A DNA stretch of 64,000 nucleotides, from the NCBI RefSeq assembly GCF_022808915.1, contig NZ_JAKZFS010000001.1, positions 1,380,644 through 1,444,643 on the forward strand, read 5' to 3'. How positions within the stretch are numbered: position 1 is the first letter of the stretch; each line of letters opens with the position of its first letter. This stretch comes from Fundidesulfovibrio terrae. Lineage in GTDB: Bacteria; Desulfobacterota; Desulfovibrionia; Desulfovibrionales; Desulfovibrionaceae. Both the position numbers and the translations under genes were made by a program. A model generated the notes under the pieces. The model was not told the origin of the DNA. It saw nothing but the letters and a program-made list of their open reading frames with translations, and did no database searches. This document shows positions 8,017 to 17,154 of the stretch, one piece after another.

Positions 8017-9660
8017 ATGGATTGGAAGCAGATTTACGATCCCCTGGGCAACATCTGGCTGTCGGCAGCGGTGGCGGGCATCCCGCTCTACATTCTTTTC
8101 TACCTTCTGGCCGTGAAACGGGCCAAGGGGCACGTGGCGGCGTTCTGCGCCGTAACCACGGCGCTTCTGCTCTCCATCTTCGTATGGAAAATGCCCGTGT
8201 CCCTGGCGCTCAACTCCTTCGCCTACGGCGCCCTCTTCGGCATCTTCCCCATCGTCTGGATCGTGATCTGCGGCGTGTGGGTCTACTTCATGACCGTGGA
8301 ATCCGGCGAATTCGAGATCATCAAGAACTCACTGGCCTCGATAACCGATGACCGAAGGCTCCAGGCGCTGTTCATCGCCTTCGCCTTCGGCGCGTTCATC
8401 GAAGGCACGGCGGGCTTCGGCACCCCCGTGGCCATCACCGCAGCCATGCTGGTGGGCCTCGGGTTCAACCCCACCTACGCGGCGGCCATCTGCCTCATCG
8501 CCAACACCGCGCCTGTGGCCTTCGGTTCCATCGGCATTCCCCTGGTCACGGCCGCCAACGTCACCGGCCTTGACCTTATGACCCTTTCCAAGATCGCCGG
8601 GCGTCAGCTGCCGCTTCTGTCCATCATCGTGCCCCTGTGGCTGTCCGTGACCATGTGCGGCTTCAAGCGCTCCATGGAGATCATGCCCGCCATCCTGACC
8701 GCGGGCATCGCCTTTGCGGCAGCCCAGTTCCTCTTCTCCAACTTCCACGGCCCCTACCTGCCGGACATCATGTCCGCCATCGTGACCATCCTGGCCCTGC
8801 TGGCCCTTCTGAAGGTCTGGAAGCCCAAGGCCGTGTGGCATTTCCCCGACGAGCCCGCGCCCACCGGCCAGAACAGGTGCGACTACACCGCCGGGCAGGT
8901 GCTGCGCGCCTGGGGCCCCTACATCGTGCTGGCCGTGATGGTGCTCCTCTGGGGCCTGCAGGACATCAAGGCCCTGCTCGCGCCCATCGGCTTCACCTTC
9001 CAGTGGCCCGGCCTGCACAACTTGGTGACCAAGATGCCTCCCATCGTCCCTGAGGGCATCCCGGCCGCCAAGGCCTTGTACCCGGCCATCTACAACTTCA
9101 ACTTCGGTCAGGCAGCGGGCACGGCCGTACTCATCGGCGGACTCATCTCGGTGTCCTTCATGCCCAACTACGGATACGGCAAGGCCATCGCCTGCCTGGG
9201 CGGCACCATCAAGAAGATGGTCTTTCCCATCATCACCATCGCCATGATCCTGGCCATCGCCTACGTCTACAACTACTCCGGCCTGTCGGCCACCATGGGC
9301 CTGGCCTTCGCCAACACGGGTGCCTTCTTCCCGTTCTTCGCGCCGATACTCGGCTGGCTGGGCGTGTTCCTCACCGGTTCGGACACCTCCTCCAACGCCC
9401 TGTTCGGCAACCTGCAGAAGACCACCGCCCAGCAGATCGGCGTCAGCCCCGAGCTGTGCGTGGCCGCCAACTCCACCGGCGGCGTCACCGGCAAGATGAT
9501 CTCGCCCCAGTCCATCTCCGTGGCCACGGCGGCCACCGGCCTGGTGGGCCACGAGGGCGACATCTTCCGCTTCAACCTGTTCCACTCGCTTGCCATGGTC
9601 ATGGTGCTGTGCGTACTGACCATCGCGCAAGCCTACGTGCTCAAGTGGATGCTGCCCTAG
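8017..9660 (+). CDS. LldP/GlcA-family hydroxycarboxylate permease (probable glycerate/glycolate/lactate uptake)
   Basis: A 547-residue secondary transporter of the lactate permease family with about 13 hydrophobic segments. Family hallmarks include FGAFIEGTAGFGTPVAI, IANTAPVAFGSIGIPL, the late FLTGSDTSSNALFG and the C-terminal TGGVTGKMISPQSISVATAA. The family imports L-lactate, D-lactate and glycolate with protons. A strong AAGGAGG site precedes the ATG. It is 91 bases upstream of a glycerate 2-kinase and divergent from cdaR. The actual substrate may therefore be D-glycerate or glycolate rather than lactate; that is inference from context. Confidence 0.9.
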   Translation: MDWKQIYDPLGNIWLSAAVAGIPLYILFYLLAVKRAKGHVAAFCAVTTALLLSIFVWKMPVSLALNSFAYGALFGIFPIVWIVICGVWVYFMTVESGEFEIIKNSLASITDDRRLQALFIAFAFGAFIEGTAGFGTPVAITAAMLVGLGFNPTYAAAICLIANTAPVAFGSIGIPLVTAANVTGLDLMTLSKIAGRQLPLLSIIVPLWLSVTMCGFKRSMEIMPAILTAGIAFAAAQFLFSNFHGPYLPDIMSAIVTILALLALLKVWKPKAVWHFPDEPAPTGQNRCDYTAGQVLRAWGPYIVLAVMVLLWGLQDIKALLAPIGFTFQWPGLHNLVTKMPPIVPEGIPAAKALYPAIYNFNFGQAAGTAVLIGGLISVSFMPNYGYGKAIACLGGTIKKMVFPIITIAMILAIAYVYNYSGLSATMGLAFANTGAFFPFFAPILGWLGVFLTGSDTSSNALFGNLQKTTAQQIGVSPELCVAANSTGGVTGKMISPQSISVATAATGLVGHEGDIFRFNLFHSLAMVMVLCVLTIAQAYVLKWMLP

Positions 9661-9698
9661 CCTCCGCGAGGGACCGCTTGGCGAACTGACGAACCGTG

Positions 9699-9730
9699 CG
9701 CGGGGATCGGGTGAAAGCCCGGTCCTCGCG
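9699..9730 (+). other. Stable RNA hairpin between permease and glycerate kinase genes
   Basis: A 13-bp stem including two G-U pairs, with loop TGAAAG, sits between the permease stop (9660) and the ribosome binding site of the kinase gene. There is no T tract, so it is more likely an mRNA-stabilising or expression-tuning hairpin within an operon than a terminator. Confidence 0.5.
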
Positions 9731-9751
9731 GACATGAAGAGAGAGGTGCCC

Positions 9752-11122
9752 ATGCGCGAATTCGAACACCTGACCCAGATGTTCACGGCGGCCCTGGACC
9801 GGGTCGACCCCTACAAGATGATCGTCAACCACGTGCGCCTGGAGGGCCCGCGGCTGGTCGTGTCCTTCGAGAACGAGCGCCACGAGGTGAACCTGGACGA
9901 CTATTCCCGGGTGCTGGTGCTGGGCGCGGGCAAGGCGTCGGCCAGGATGGGCAAGGCCCTGGAGGACATCCTGGGCGACCGCATCACTAAGGGGCTCATC
10001 TCGGTCAAGTACGGCCACGCCGAACCCCTCAGGCACATCGAGGTGGTGGAGTCCGCCCACCCCACGCCGGACGAGCAGGGCGCGGGCGCGGCCCTGCGCA
10101 TCGCGGACATCGCGCGCGAGGCCGACGAGAAGACCCTGGTGCTGAACCTTGTGTCCGGCGGCGGCTCGGCCCTGCTGCCGTGCCCCCTGGTGCTGGACCA
10201 TCCCGACGGCGCCATCCGCCTGACCCTGGAAGACAAGCAGAACATGACCAAGGCCCTGCTGGCCTGCGGGGCGGACATCGGCGAGATCAACTGCATCCGC
10301 AAGCACATCTCCGGAGTGAAGGGCGGAAGGCTGCTCAAGCTCATGCAGCCCGCGCGCAGCCTCAACTTCATCCTCTCCGACGTGGTGGGCGACCGCCTGG
10401 ACACCATCGCCTCGGGCCTCACCAGCCACGACGAATCCACCTTCGAAGAGGCCATGGCCATCATCGAGAAATACCAGCTCTACGACAAAGCCCCTCCCGG
10501 CGTGATGCGCACCCTTTCGCTTGGCGTCCAGGGGAAGATCGAGGAGACCCCCAAAAAGGGCGACCCGGCCACGGAGCTTGCCACCAACATCCTCATCGGG
10601 TCCAACCAGGCGGCGCTCACGGCGGCCTGCGACACCGCCCGCAGCCTCGGGTACAACACTGCGGCGCTCACCTGCGCGCTCACGGGCGAGTCGCGCGAGG
10701 CAGCCAAATTCCTGTGGGGCATCGCCAAGGACGTGCGCAAGACCGAGCTTCTGGTGAAGAAACCCGCCTGCATCATCGCGGGAGGAGAGACCGTGGTCAC
10801 GATCAAGGGCGAGGGCAAGGGCGGGCGCAACCAGGAAATGGCCCTGGCCTTCCTGGCGGAGCTCTCGCGCGACGAGCTCAAGGGCGCCAACGTCTCCTTC
10901 CTGTCAGCCTCCACCGACGGCACCGACGGCCCCACCGACGCCGCCGGGGCCTACGCCTCGGCCGAGCTCGTGGAGCTCTCCCGCCAGGCGGGGCTCTCCA
11001 TCAACGGTTCCCTCAAGAACAACGACTCCTACCACTTCTTCGACCGCATCGGCTATTTGCTCAAGACCGGGCCCACCATGACCAACGTGTGCGACCTGCA
11101 CATGGTCATCGTCACCCCGTAA
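9752..11122 (+). CDS. gckA: Glycerate 2-kinase (type II, MOFRL family)
   Basis: Phosphorylates D-glycerate to 2-phosphoglycerate with ATP, feeding lower glycolysis. The 456-residue protein has the family's N-terminal kinase domain (VLVLGAGKASARMGKAL, VVESAHPTPDEQG, VSGGGSALL, RKHISGVKGGRL, LSDVVGD) and the C-terminal MOFRL domain (GGETVVTIKGEGKGGRNQEM, STDGTDGPTDAAGAYA). The ATG at 9752 follows AGAGAGG at six bases; an upstream in-frame ATG at 9734 has no such site. It forms an operon with the permease. Confidence 0.93.
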   Translation: MREFEHLTQMFTAALDRVDPYKMIVNHVRLEGPRLVVSFENERHEVNLDDYSRVLVLGAGKASARMGKALEDILGDRITKGLISVKYGHAEPLRHIEVVESAHPTPDEQGAGAALRIADIAREADEKTLVLNLVSGGGSALLPCPLVLDHPDGAIRLTLEDKQNMTKALLACGADIGEINCIRKHISGVKGGRLLKLMQPARSLNFILSDVVGDRLDTIASGLTSHDESTFEEAMAIIEKYQLYDKAPPGVMRTLSLGVQGKIEETPKKGDPATELATNILIGSNQAALTAACDTARSLGYNTAALTCALTGESREAAKFLWGIAKDVRKTELLVKKPACIIAGGETVVTIKGEGKGGRNQEMALAFLAELSRDELKGANVSFLSASTDGTDGPTDAAGAYASAELVELSRQAGLSINGSLKNNDSYHFFDRIGYLLKTGPTMTNVCDLHMVIVTP

Positions 11123-11183
11123 GGGAGCGGTGCGCGCCGAGGCAGCGTCCGGCGCGAGGATGCGGCCTCGAAGGCTCGAAATC

Positions 11184-11213
11184 AAAGGGCCGGGAGTCTC
11201 CTTCCGGCCCTTT
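11184..11213 (+). terminator. Terminator-like hairpin after glycerate kinase
   Basis: A 10-bp perfect stem (AAAGGGCCGG with CCGGCCCTTT) around a ten-base loop. The trailing T run belongs to the stem end, and only three T residues precede CG, so it is a moderate terminator. It lies about 60 bases past the kinase stop and before the next gene. Confidence 0.65.
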
Positions 11214-11309
11214 CGTGCGTGAGGAGGGCAGCGGCGGACGCAAGTCCATTGTTCTTTTCGGGAGGCTGCTTTAAGGAAAACACTCAATACATCCGCCAGG
11301 GAGGATGCC

Positions 11310-12218
11310 ATGAACGGCATGAAGCGTGTCTGCGGCTTGTGCGCGGTGCTCTGTCTCCTCTGTACGAACCCGGCTCACGCCGCAGCCAAGGAGGAACTCA
11401 TGGGCAGCACCATGGTGGGGGACGTGGCGGTCTTCATTCTTTCGGACGGATACCGCGATCTGGACGCCAGCCTCTTTCTGGCCATCGATTCCGGACAGGT
11501 CGCGGCCGTCAAGGATATCTATCCCGGCGGGAAGACACGCAACTCGCTCAACACCTTTCTCCTCAAGTCCGGGGGCAGGCTCGTGCTGGTGGACACCGGC
11601 GGGGGAAGCCTCCTGGGGTCGGACGCAGGGGGGCTGCCCAAGGCGCTGGCAGCGGCCGGGTTCACCCCGCAGGACGTCACCGACGTGATCCTGACCCATG
11701 TCCACCGCGACCACATCGGCGGACTGGGCCTTGGCGGCAGGGCGGCCTTCCCAGGCGCCGTGATCCACATCTCCAAGGTCGAGCACGACTTCTGGACGAA
11801 CCCCGAAAACGAGGCCAAGGCTCCCGAAAGGACGCGCGGCACCTTTGCCACCACCCGGGAGATGCTGGCCCTCTATCCCGGGAAAGTGGCGCTCTTCGAG
11901 CCAGGGGGGGAACTGTTCCCGGGCATCCGGACCATCGCCGCCTACGGGCACACCCCCGGGCACTCGGCCGTGCTGGTGAGCTCCAAGGGGGAGAACCTGC
12001 TCCTCTGGGGGGACCTGCTGCACGGGCTTGATCTGCAACTGGCCAAGCCGGACATCGCCATCGCCTTCGACTGGGATCCGGCCGCCGCCGTGTCGTCCAG
12101 GAAGGTGTTGCTGTCCAAGGCTGCCGCGGAGGGGTGGCGCGTGTCCGGCGTTCATGTCCCGGGCCCCGAAGCCTACCGAATCCGGGCGGAGGGGCAAGGG
12201 TTCTCGCTGGTGCGCTGA
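11310..12218 (+). CDS. Secreted metallo-beta-lactamase-fold hydrolase
   Basis: A 302-residue exported protein. The Sec signal peptide covers about residues 1-24, ending NPAHA-AAK. The MBL fold carries the zinc motif HVHRDH at residues 130-135 (HxHxDH), a later metal His in GHTPGH and an Asp in LLLWGDLLHG. This arrangement fits the glyoxalase II/lactonase-like branch, including quorum-quenching lactonases. The substrate cannot be told from sequence. It appears monocistronic, with a ribosome binding site GGGAGG before the ATG at 11310. Confidence 0.87.
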   Translation: MNGMKRVCGLCAVLCLLCTNPAHAAAKEELMGSTMVGDVAVFILSDGYRDLDASLFLAIDSGQVAAVKDIYPGGKTRNSLNTFLLKSGGRLVLVDTGGGSLLGSDAGGLPKALAAAGFTPQDVTDVILTHVHRDHIGGLGLGGRAAFPGAVIHISKVEHDFWTNPENEAKAPERTRGTFATTREMLALYPGKVALFEPGGELFPGIRTIAAYGHTPGHSAVLVSSKGENLLLWGDLLHGLDLQLAKPDIAIAFDWDPAAAVSSRKVLLSKAAAEGWRVSGVHVPGPEAYRIRAEGQGFSLVR

Positions 12219-12319
12219 GACCGGATGCGCCGATGGGGCACTCGACCGGCAGGAGGGTGCCCGGCTGGATTCGAACGTAATTCTATCGGAATCGTTTTCA
12301 CAGACAGGAGAAAGGGGTC

Positions 12320-13030
12320 ATGCTGGATATATTGTCGCCGCATGCGCTCGATTTGATGTGTTTGTTGGCGTCTGTAGCCATGTTCACCTTGTATAACGTG
12401 TTTATCTGGTGGAAGCTGAAGTCCAATCCCATCTTCACAATACAGGGAGCCACCAATTTGGCACGCCGGGCGTGGGTGGTGAACATCATGGAGGAGAAGA
12501 ACGACATCCTGGCTGTGCAGACGCTGCGCAATTCCACCATGGCGGCCACGTTTCTGGCGTCAACGGCAATTCTGCTCTCCATGGGCGTGCTCTCTCTTAC
12601 GGGGCAGGCGGAAAGCCTGGGAAATACGTGGCATACGCTGAACGTGTTCGGTTCCACCCAGCAGAGCACCATGGCCCTGAAGCTCCTTGTGCTGCTGGTA
12701 AACCTGTTCATCGCTTTCTTCAGCTTTTCGTCCTCGATCAGACTCTACAATCATGTGGGGTTCATGATCAACGTGCCATGCGCGGACGGAAATTACAGCT
12801 CGTCCCTGACGTTCGTGGCCATGCAGTTGAACCGGGCTGCGAATCACTTTCACATCGGCATGCGCGCTTTTTATTTCATGGTCCCGCTCATGTTCTGGAT
12901 GTTTGGGCCACTACTCCTGTTTGGCGGGACGCTCATGATGATCATCGTCGTCTTCATCCTGGACAGGGCTCCGAAAATGCACAGCGATTATATCATCACC
13001 TACGAGCAGAAAAGCTGCAAACTGCGATAG
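12320..13030 (+). CDS. DUF599-family membrane protein
   Basis: A 236-residue protein with four predicted membrane helices. After the first helix comes the family-typical cytosolic stretch (VFIWWKLKSNP, ATNLARRAWV). This is followed by helices near residues 75-95, 115-135 and 190-215. The pattern matches the DUF599 family, whose function is not established. It is preceded by AGGAGA and stands alone between the hydrolase gene and a long non-coding gap. Confidence 0.75.
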   Translation: MLDILSPHALDLMCLLASVAMFTLYNVFIWWKLKSNPIFTIQGATNLARRAWVVNIMEEKNDILAVQTLRNSTMAATFLASTAILLSMGVLSLTGQAESLGNTWHTLNVFGSTQQSTMALKLLVLLVNLFIAFFSFSSSIRLYNHVGFMINVPCADGNYSSSLTFVAMQLNRAANHFHIGMRAFYFMVPLMFWMFGPLLLFGGTLMMIIVVFILDRAPKMHSDYIITYEQKSCKLR

Positions 13031-13858
13031 CGCGAACAGAGTTTCACAGTCTGCTCGCGTTTTTCGGATTCGCCTTGCGCGTCAATGCCTACCGTGTTTG
13101 CCAGGCCGCCCAATTCTCGAGGGTGGGCCTGTGGTTCAGGCTGTCCCGGTCGTTCCCCGCGGAGGGCAGGGGTATCTACCCCGGTTGAAGTGGGGCGCTT
13201 CGTTGTAGAGCCCCCATATGTCCACTGGATCGTGGCCGGACGTGCGCAAGGTGCCTGCCGTCTGTTCACAACTGGAAGTCGTGCCTTTCACGAGGCTTCC
13301 TCCTTTGTCGGAGGCCGCCTTTCTCAGGTTCCTGATGGCCCGCGGATCCGTTCAGGCCAATCCAGACGTCTGTTTTTCAGGACTCTTGTGATCCGTTTCA
13401 TGGCCGCCACTACAGTGATAATTTTACAAAAATAAGCATTTTCGTCCCCGGGCGCGTCCCCCGTTCTCCCCGCGTTGTCTTGTTTTTCGTACCCATTCTC
13501 CCGCGCAAAGCGAGACTCTGCGTCGCTCTCGTGTCTATTTGTTCGGAATCAAAGTGGTTTGTTCGACGCTCATCGGCTGGCACACCGGTTGCTATCCGCC
13601 GGCCTTCCGGCTCGGCGTTGCCTGGGCGCTTGCGGCGAGGCGTTTTGCTGCCCAGGGTGCCGCGCGCGGTGCCCCCCCCGGCAGGGGCGCGAGAGCCGGT
13701 ACGAGACAAGATTGCGATTGCCCATGGGCTTGTTGTTTGTACGTAACGGGCGATTCAACCAAAGCGTCATGCTTTTCCGGTTGATTCCTGCCGCCGATTC
13801 CGAATGCCGACCAAGGCGTATTTCACACTTTGCGTAGGCGAAGTACCATTCAGACAAA
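13031..13858. other. Long intergenic region upstream of the Cache-permease gene
   Basis: About 830 bases with no convincing gene on either strand. A bulged hairpin (GGAAGTCGTG with CACGA and CTTCC arms) occupies 13274-13300 and is followed by a pyrimidine stretch; it could be a weak terminator. An AT-rich stretch lies near 13416-13440. The remaining frames are short and have no coding character. Such a long leader may hold regulatory sites for the downstream fusion gene, but I cannot name them. Confidence 0.4.
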
Positions 13859-13876
13859 ATGAAGAAGGGACAAGTT

Positions 13877-16315
13877 GTGAACGTGCGTTTTTCCGTGTTT
13901 ATGGCTCTCGAGCTTGTGGTTGGGATGTTCCGCTCTTTGAGGGAGTTGCAGAAGCCAGTTTGCAGGATGAATTCCTTGGCAGCCGTTGTGATGATTGCTC
14001 TCGCATTGTCGATTGTTAAGGTTCCCGTTGCTTCCGCGTCGACGGAAACGATCGGGGCGAGTGAGTCTGATCGCCAAGTGATCGCCATGGTGGAGAGTGC
14101 GCAGGCGTATATCAAGGCAAATGGCAAGGCAAAGGCGTTGGCTGAATTCAATAACCCAGACGGAGAGTTCGTCAAGCATGGCTTGTACGTGTTTGCGTAC
14201 GACTTCTACGGCGTCAACAAGGCATTGGCGACCAACCCTGTGTTGGTTGGCAAGAACCTTATTGATATGAAGGACGCTGACGGCAAAGAAATAATCAAGG
14301 ACATGATCGGCATCGTCAGGAAGGGCGGTGGTTGGTACGATTACAAGTGGGACGGCCATGAAAAGTCGTCCTACGTTGTCAAGGTGGACGACACCCTCTG
14401 GTTGGGCTGTGGCGAATTCAAGAACGAAGCAGTGGCGATGGTGGAGAAGGCGCTGGCATACATCCAGGAGAAGGGCAAGGATAAGGCCCTCGCCGAGTTC
14501 AACAACCCCCATGGGGCGTTTGTCGAGCGTGGACTGTATATATTCGCCTACGACTTCGACGGCGTCAACAGGGCTTTGGCGACCCATCCCGCGCTGGTCG
14601 GCAAGAACCTCATCGATATGAAGGATCCCGACGGCAAAGAGATCATCAGGGACATGATCGGGATCGTCAAGAAGGGCGGCGGCTGGTACGATTACAAGTG
14701 GGACGACCACGAAAAGTCTTCATACGTTGTGAAGATTGACGACACCCTCTGGCTGGGGTGTGGTGAATATCGAGATCACATCTCGAGGACGTATTTTCTT
14801 TTTTGCGTAGCTCTCATACCTATTGTTTGGTTGATGGTTTCCTTGGGTGTGCTCAAGATGCCGGCCCACGTGACAACATGTTTGTCCTTGGCCGTGACGG
14901 TCGTTCTTGCCTTGTTGGTGTTTAAGATGCCTCTGGTGTCTGCGTTTACGGCGACACTGGAAGGAGTTGCCTTGGGTCTTTGGCCAATTGTGATCGTAAT
15001 TGTCGCAGCCATATTCACATACAACATGGCGCTGCAGACAAAGAGCATGGACACCATAAAGAGCATGTTGTCCAATATCACCACCGATCGCAGAATCCAG
15101 GTTTTGATTCTGGCCTGGGGGTTCGGAGGATTTCTTGAGGCGGTAGCGGGGTATGGCACCGCTGTGGCGATTCCGGCAAGTATATTGGCCGCCCTCGGCT
15201 GCGAGCCGATTTTTGCGGCGTTGATTTGCTTGGCCGCCAACACGGTTCCAACCGCTTTTGGAGCGATCGGAATCCCGGTGTTGACGCTCGCCCAGATTAC
15301 AAACCTCGATGTGAATATTTTGAGCTGTCAGATAGCTCTCCAGCTGACGTTGTTTATCGTGGTGATCCCAATGTTGCTGGTTGTTCTTACCACCAGGAGC
15401 CTGAAAGGGTTGAAGGGGGTGGTGGGGATATCGTTGGCTTCCGGCGCGGCTTTCGCCATCCCCGAGCTTCTGACCGCCAAGTATCTGGGTGCGGAGCTTC
15501 CTGCTCTGGCCGGAAGCGTATGCAGCATGGCGGTGACGATACTCATCGCGAAGGTGTTCTACAAGGAAGAGCAGGCAGATGGGGCTGCTAAAGAGGTCAT
15601 CACCTTCAAGGAGGGGGTTTTGGCCTGGCTGCCGTACATACTTGTGCTGGTCTTCATCGTGGCCAGCAGTCCCGTGGTCGAGCCGGTTTACAACCTCCTG
15701 TCCCACATCAAGACGTCCGTTGTGATCTATCAAGGAAAAGGGGCTGCTCCGTTTGTGTTCAAGTGGATCGCAACCCCGGGAACACTGATCATCATTGCGA
15801 CGGTTGTTGGCGGATTGATTCAGGGTGCCAAGATTGGCGATATCGTCAAGGTGTTCTTCTACACCCTGAATAAACTCTCCAAGTCTGCCTTCACTGTTTT
15901 GTGTATCGTTTCAATGTCGAAGGTGATGGCGTATAGCGGGATGATTTCCGCTATTGCAGTCGTGCTTGTGAAGGCGACAGGGCATTACTTTTCGATGATT
16001 TCTCCCCTTATCGGAGCACTTGGAACGTTTGTGACCGGCAGCGACACTTCAGCGAACGTGTTGTTCGGAAAGCTCCAGGTTGAAGTTGCTTCGCAGACTG
16101 GGGTGGATCCCTATTGGTTGGCAGCGGCAAATACGGCAGGCGCCACCGGCGGAAAGATGATATCGCCGCAAAGCATAGCCGTCGCCACCGCCGCGACAGG
16201 ACTTGTCGGGTCTGAAGGGAAGATATTGAATCAGACTTTGAAGTACTGTGTGTGCTACGTGACGATTCTGGGGATCTTCGTATATATTGGGAGCCTGCTC
16301 ATTCTGCCTCATTGA
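13877..16315 (+). CDS. Two-Cache-domain sensor fused to LldP-type lactate permease
   Basis: A single long protein of about 812 residues. An N-terminal signal-like segment (about residues 32-56, ending VPVASAS) leads into two tandem single-Cache domains. Each has the GLYVFAYD/GLYIFAYD, LVGKNLIDMKD, GGGWYDYKW and SSYVVK elements of small-molecule-binding periplasmic sensors. A complete LldP-family permease follows, with GFGGFLEAVAGYGTAVAI, AANTVPTAFGAIGIPVL, VTGSDTSANVLFGKLQ and GGKMISPQSIAVATAATGL. Predicted topology puts both Cache domains outside the membrane, attached to the transporter. The GTG at 13877 has the best ribosome binding site (AAGAAGGGA, six bases); ATGs at 13859 and 13967 are alternatives. 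Base composition is less GC-rich than its neighbours. I do not know this architecture from described transporters. Confidence 0.9.
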   Translation: MNVRFSVFMALELVVGMFRSLRELQKPVCRMNSLAAVVMIALALSIVKVPVASASTETIGASESDRQVIAMVESAQAYIKANGKAKALAEFNNPDGEFVKHGLYVFAYDFYGVNKALATNPVLVGKNLIDMKDADGKEIIKDMIGIVRKGGGWYDYKWDGHEKSSYVVKVDDTLWLGCGEFKNEAVAMVEKALAYIQEKGKDKALAEFNNPHGAFVERGLYIFAYDFDGVNRALATHPALVGKNLIDMKDPDGKEIIRDMIGIVKKGGGWYDYKWDDHEKSSYVVKIDDTLWLGCGEYRDHISRTYFLFCVALIPIVWLMVSLGVLKMPAHVTTCLSLAVTVVLALLVFKMPLVSAFTATLEGVALGLWPIVIVIVAAIFTYNMALQTKSMDTIKSMLSNITTDRRIQVLILAWGFGGFLEAVAGYGTAVAIPASILAALGCEPIFAALICLAANTVPTAFGAIGIPVLTLAQITNLDVNILSCQIALQLTLFIVVIPMLLVVLTTRSLKGLKGVVGISLASGAAFAIPELLTAKYLGAELPALAGSVCSMAVTILIAKVFYKEEQADGAAKEVITFKEGVLAWLPYILVLVFIVASSPVVEPVYNLLSHIKTSVVIYQGKGAAPFVFKWIATPGTLIIIATVVGGLIQGAKIGDIVKVFFYTLNKLSKSAFTVLCIVSMSKVMAYSGMISAIAVVLVKATGHYFSMISPLIGALGTFVTGSDTSANVLFGKLQVEVASQTGVDPYWLAAANTAGATGGKMISPQSIAVATAATGLVGSEGKILNQTLKYCVCYVTILGIFVYIGSLLILPH
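14087..14770 (+). repeat. Tandem duplication of the Cache domain coding unit
   Basis: Two homologous units, 14087-14419 and 14438-14770, are offset by 351 bases (117 codons) and code for near-identical Cache domains. Shared blocks include LVGKNLIDMKD, GGGWYDYKW and DDTLWLGCGE. The high similarity indicates a fairly recent internal duplication or active conversion between the copies. Confidence 0.9.
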
Positions 16316-16647
16316 CGGTAGTTGTTCTCCGGGCGTGTGTCTTTCGTGTTTCCCGTGGGGAGCCATCCCGCGCGGTCTCCCTGGAGGGGGGCATGAGGGG
16401 CACACGCCTCGGATCGCAGTTCTGATTTACGGCCTTTCGCCAAATCGCGGGGGGCCGTTTTGAGTTGATTCAGCGGTGGCTCACAGCATCACGCTGCTCA
16501 TGAGATCGCTTGGGTGATCGATAAAGGCGCCGGAAGCGGTGCCAATTTTGAGGCATGCGGTAGAGTCGTTGGATTTTTCTCCCTCGGTCCAGGCATCGGC
16601 GGGCTTTTGTACTCCCCTAAAATCTTCCTGCGGCGCTTCCCCCAGCC
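16316..16647. other. Intergenic region before the arsenic island
   Basis: About 330 bases between the permease stop and the promoter of the ArsR gene. No coding frame with a plausible start is seen and no clear terminator. The region marks the left edge of the metalloid gene cluster. Confidence 0.35.
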
Positions 16648-16675
16648 TTGACAGCCTTCCCGGTTAACGTATAGC
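16648..16675 (+). promoter_or_regulatory. Sigma-70-type promoter of the ArsR-ArsP operon
   Basis: TTGACA at 16648-16653, a 16-base spacer, and TATAGC at 16670-16675, which lies 25 bases before the ArsR start at 16701. The -10 box overlaps a small palindrome TAGCTA, a plausible place for ArsR repression. No experimental support is available here. Confidence 0.5.
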
Positions 16676-16700
16676 TAGATGCAAATATGGAGATTCAAGC

Positions 16701-17054
16701 ATGAAGACGTTCATCCGCCTCATGAAAGCCCTGTCAGACCCCAACCGGGTGAAAATCATCAAAATGCTGCAAAGGCGGCCAATGTGCGTCTGCGAGCTTC
16801 AGGCCGCCTTGGGCATAGCGCAACCAACGGTCTCCAACCACCTCAAGACATTGGAGGATGCGGGGCTGGTCGAGAGCGCCAAGGCCGGCCAGTGGGTCAA
16901 CTACTCGCTGGCCGAAGGAGAAACGGACTACGCCAGGAAACTCCTTGAGCACCTGAAGACGTGGCTGGAGGACGATCCGGACGTCGCCGCACTGTTGGGC
17001 GGCCTGGACGGCATTCGCCGGGAGAACCTGTGTTCCACGAAGCCCGGCAGATGA
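16701..17054 (+). CDS. arsR: ArsR/SmtB-family metalloregulator
   Basis: A 117-residue winged-helix repressor. The HTH runs from LSDPNRVKIIKML through QPTVSNHLKTLEDAGLV. The metal-sensing alpha-3 motif is present as MCVCELQ, the CxC pair typical of arsenite/antimonite sensors. Family members leave DNA when As(III) binds. It precedes the ArsP-type permease by about 100 bases and probably controls the run of genes through acr3. Confidence 0.9.
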   Translation: MKTFIRLMKALSDPNRVKIIKMLQRRPMCVCELQAALGIAQPTVSNHLKTLEDAGLVESAKAGQWVNYSLAEGETDYARKLLEHLKTWLEDDPDVAALLGGLDGIRRENLCSTKPGR

Positions 17055-17154
17055 TCGATTCCTTTCACATCGGGGAGTCGCTGGGCTCAATCAGGAACAA
17101 GTTCCTGGGATTGATCGGGGACCGAAGCAACGACATGGCAAAACCCAGGCGGGC

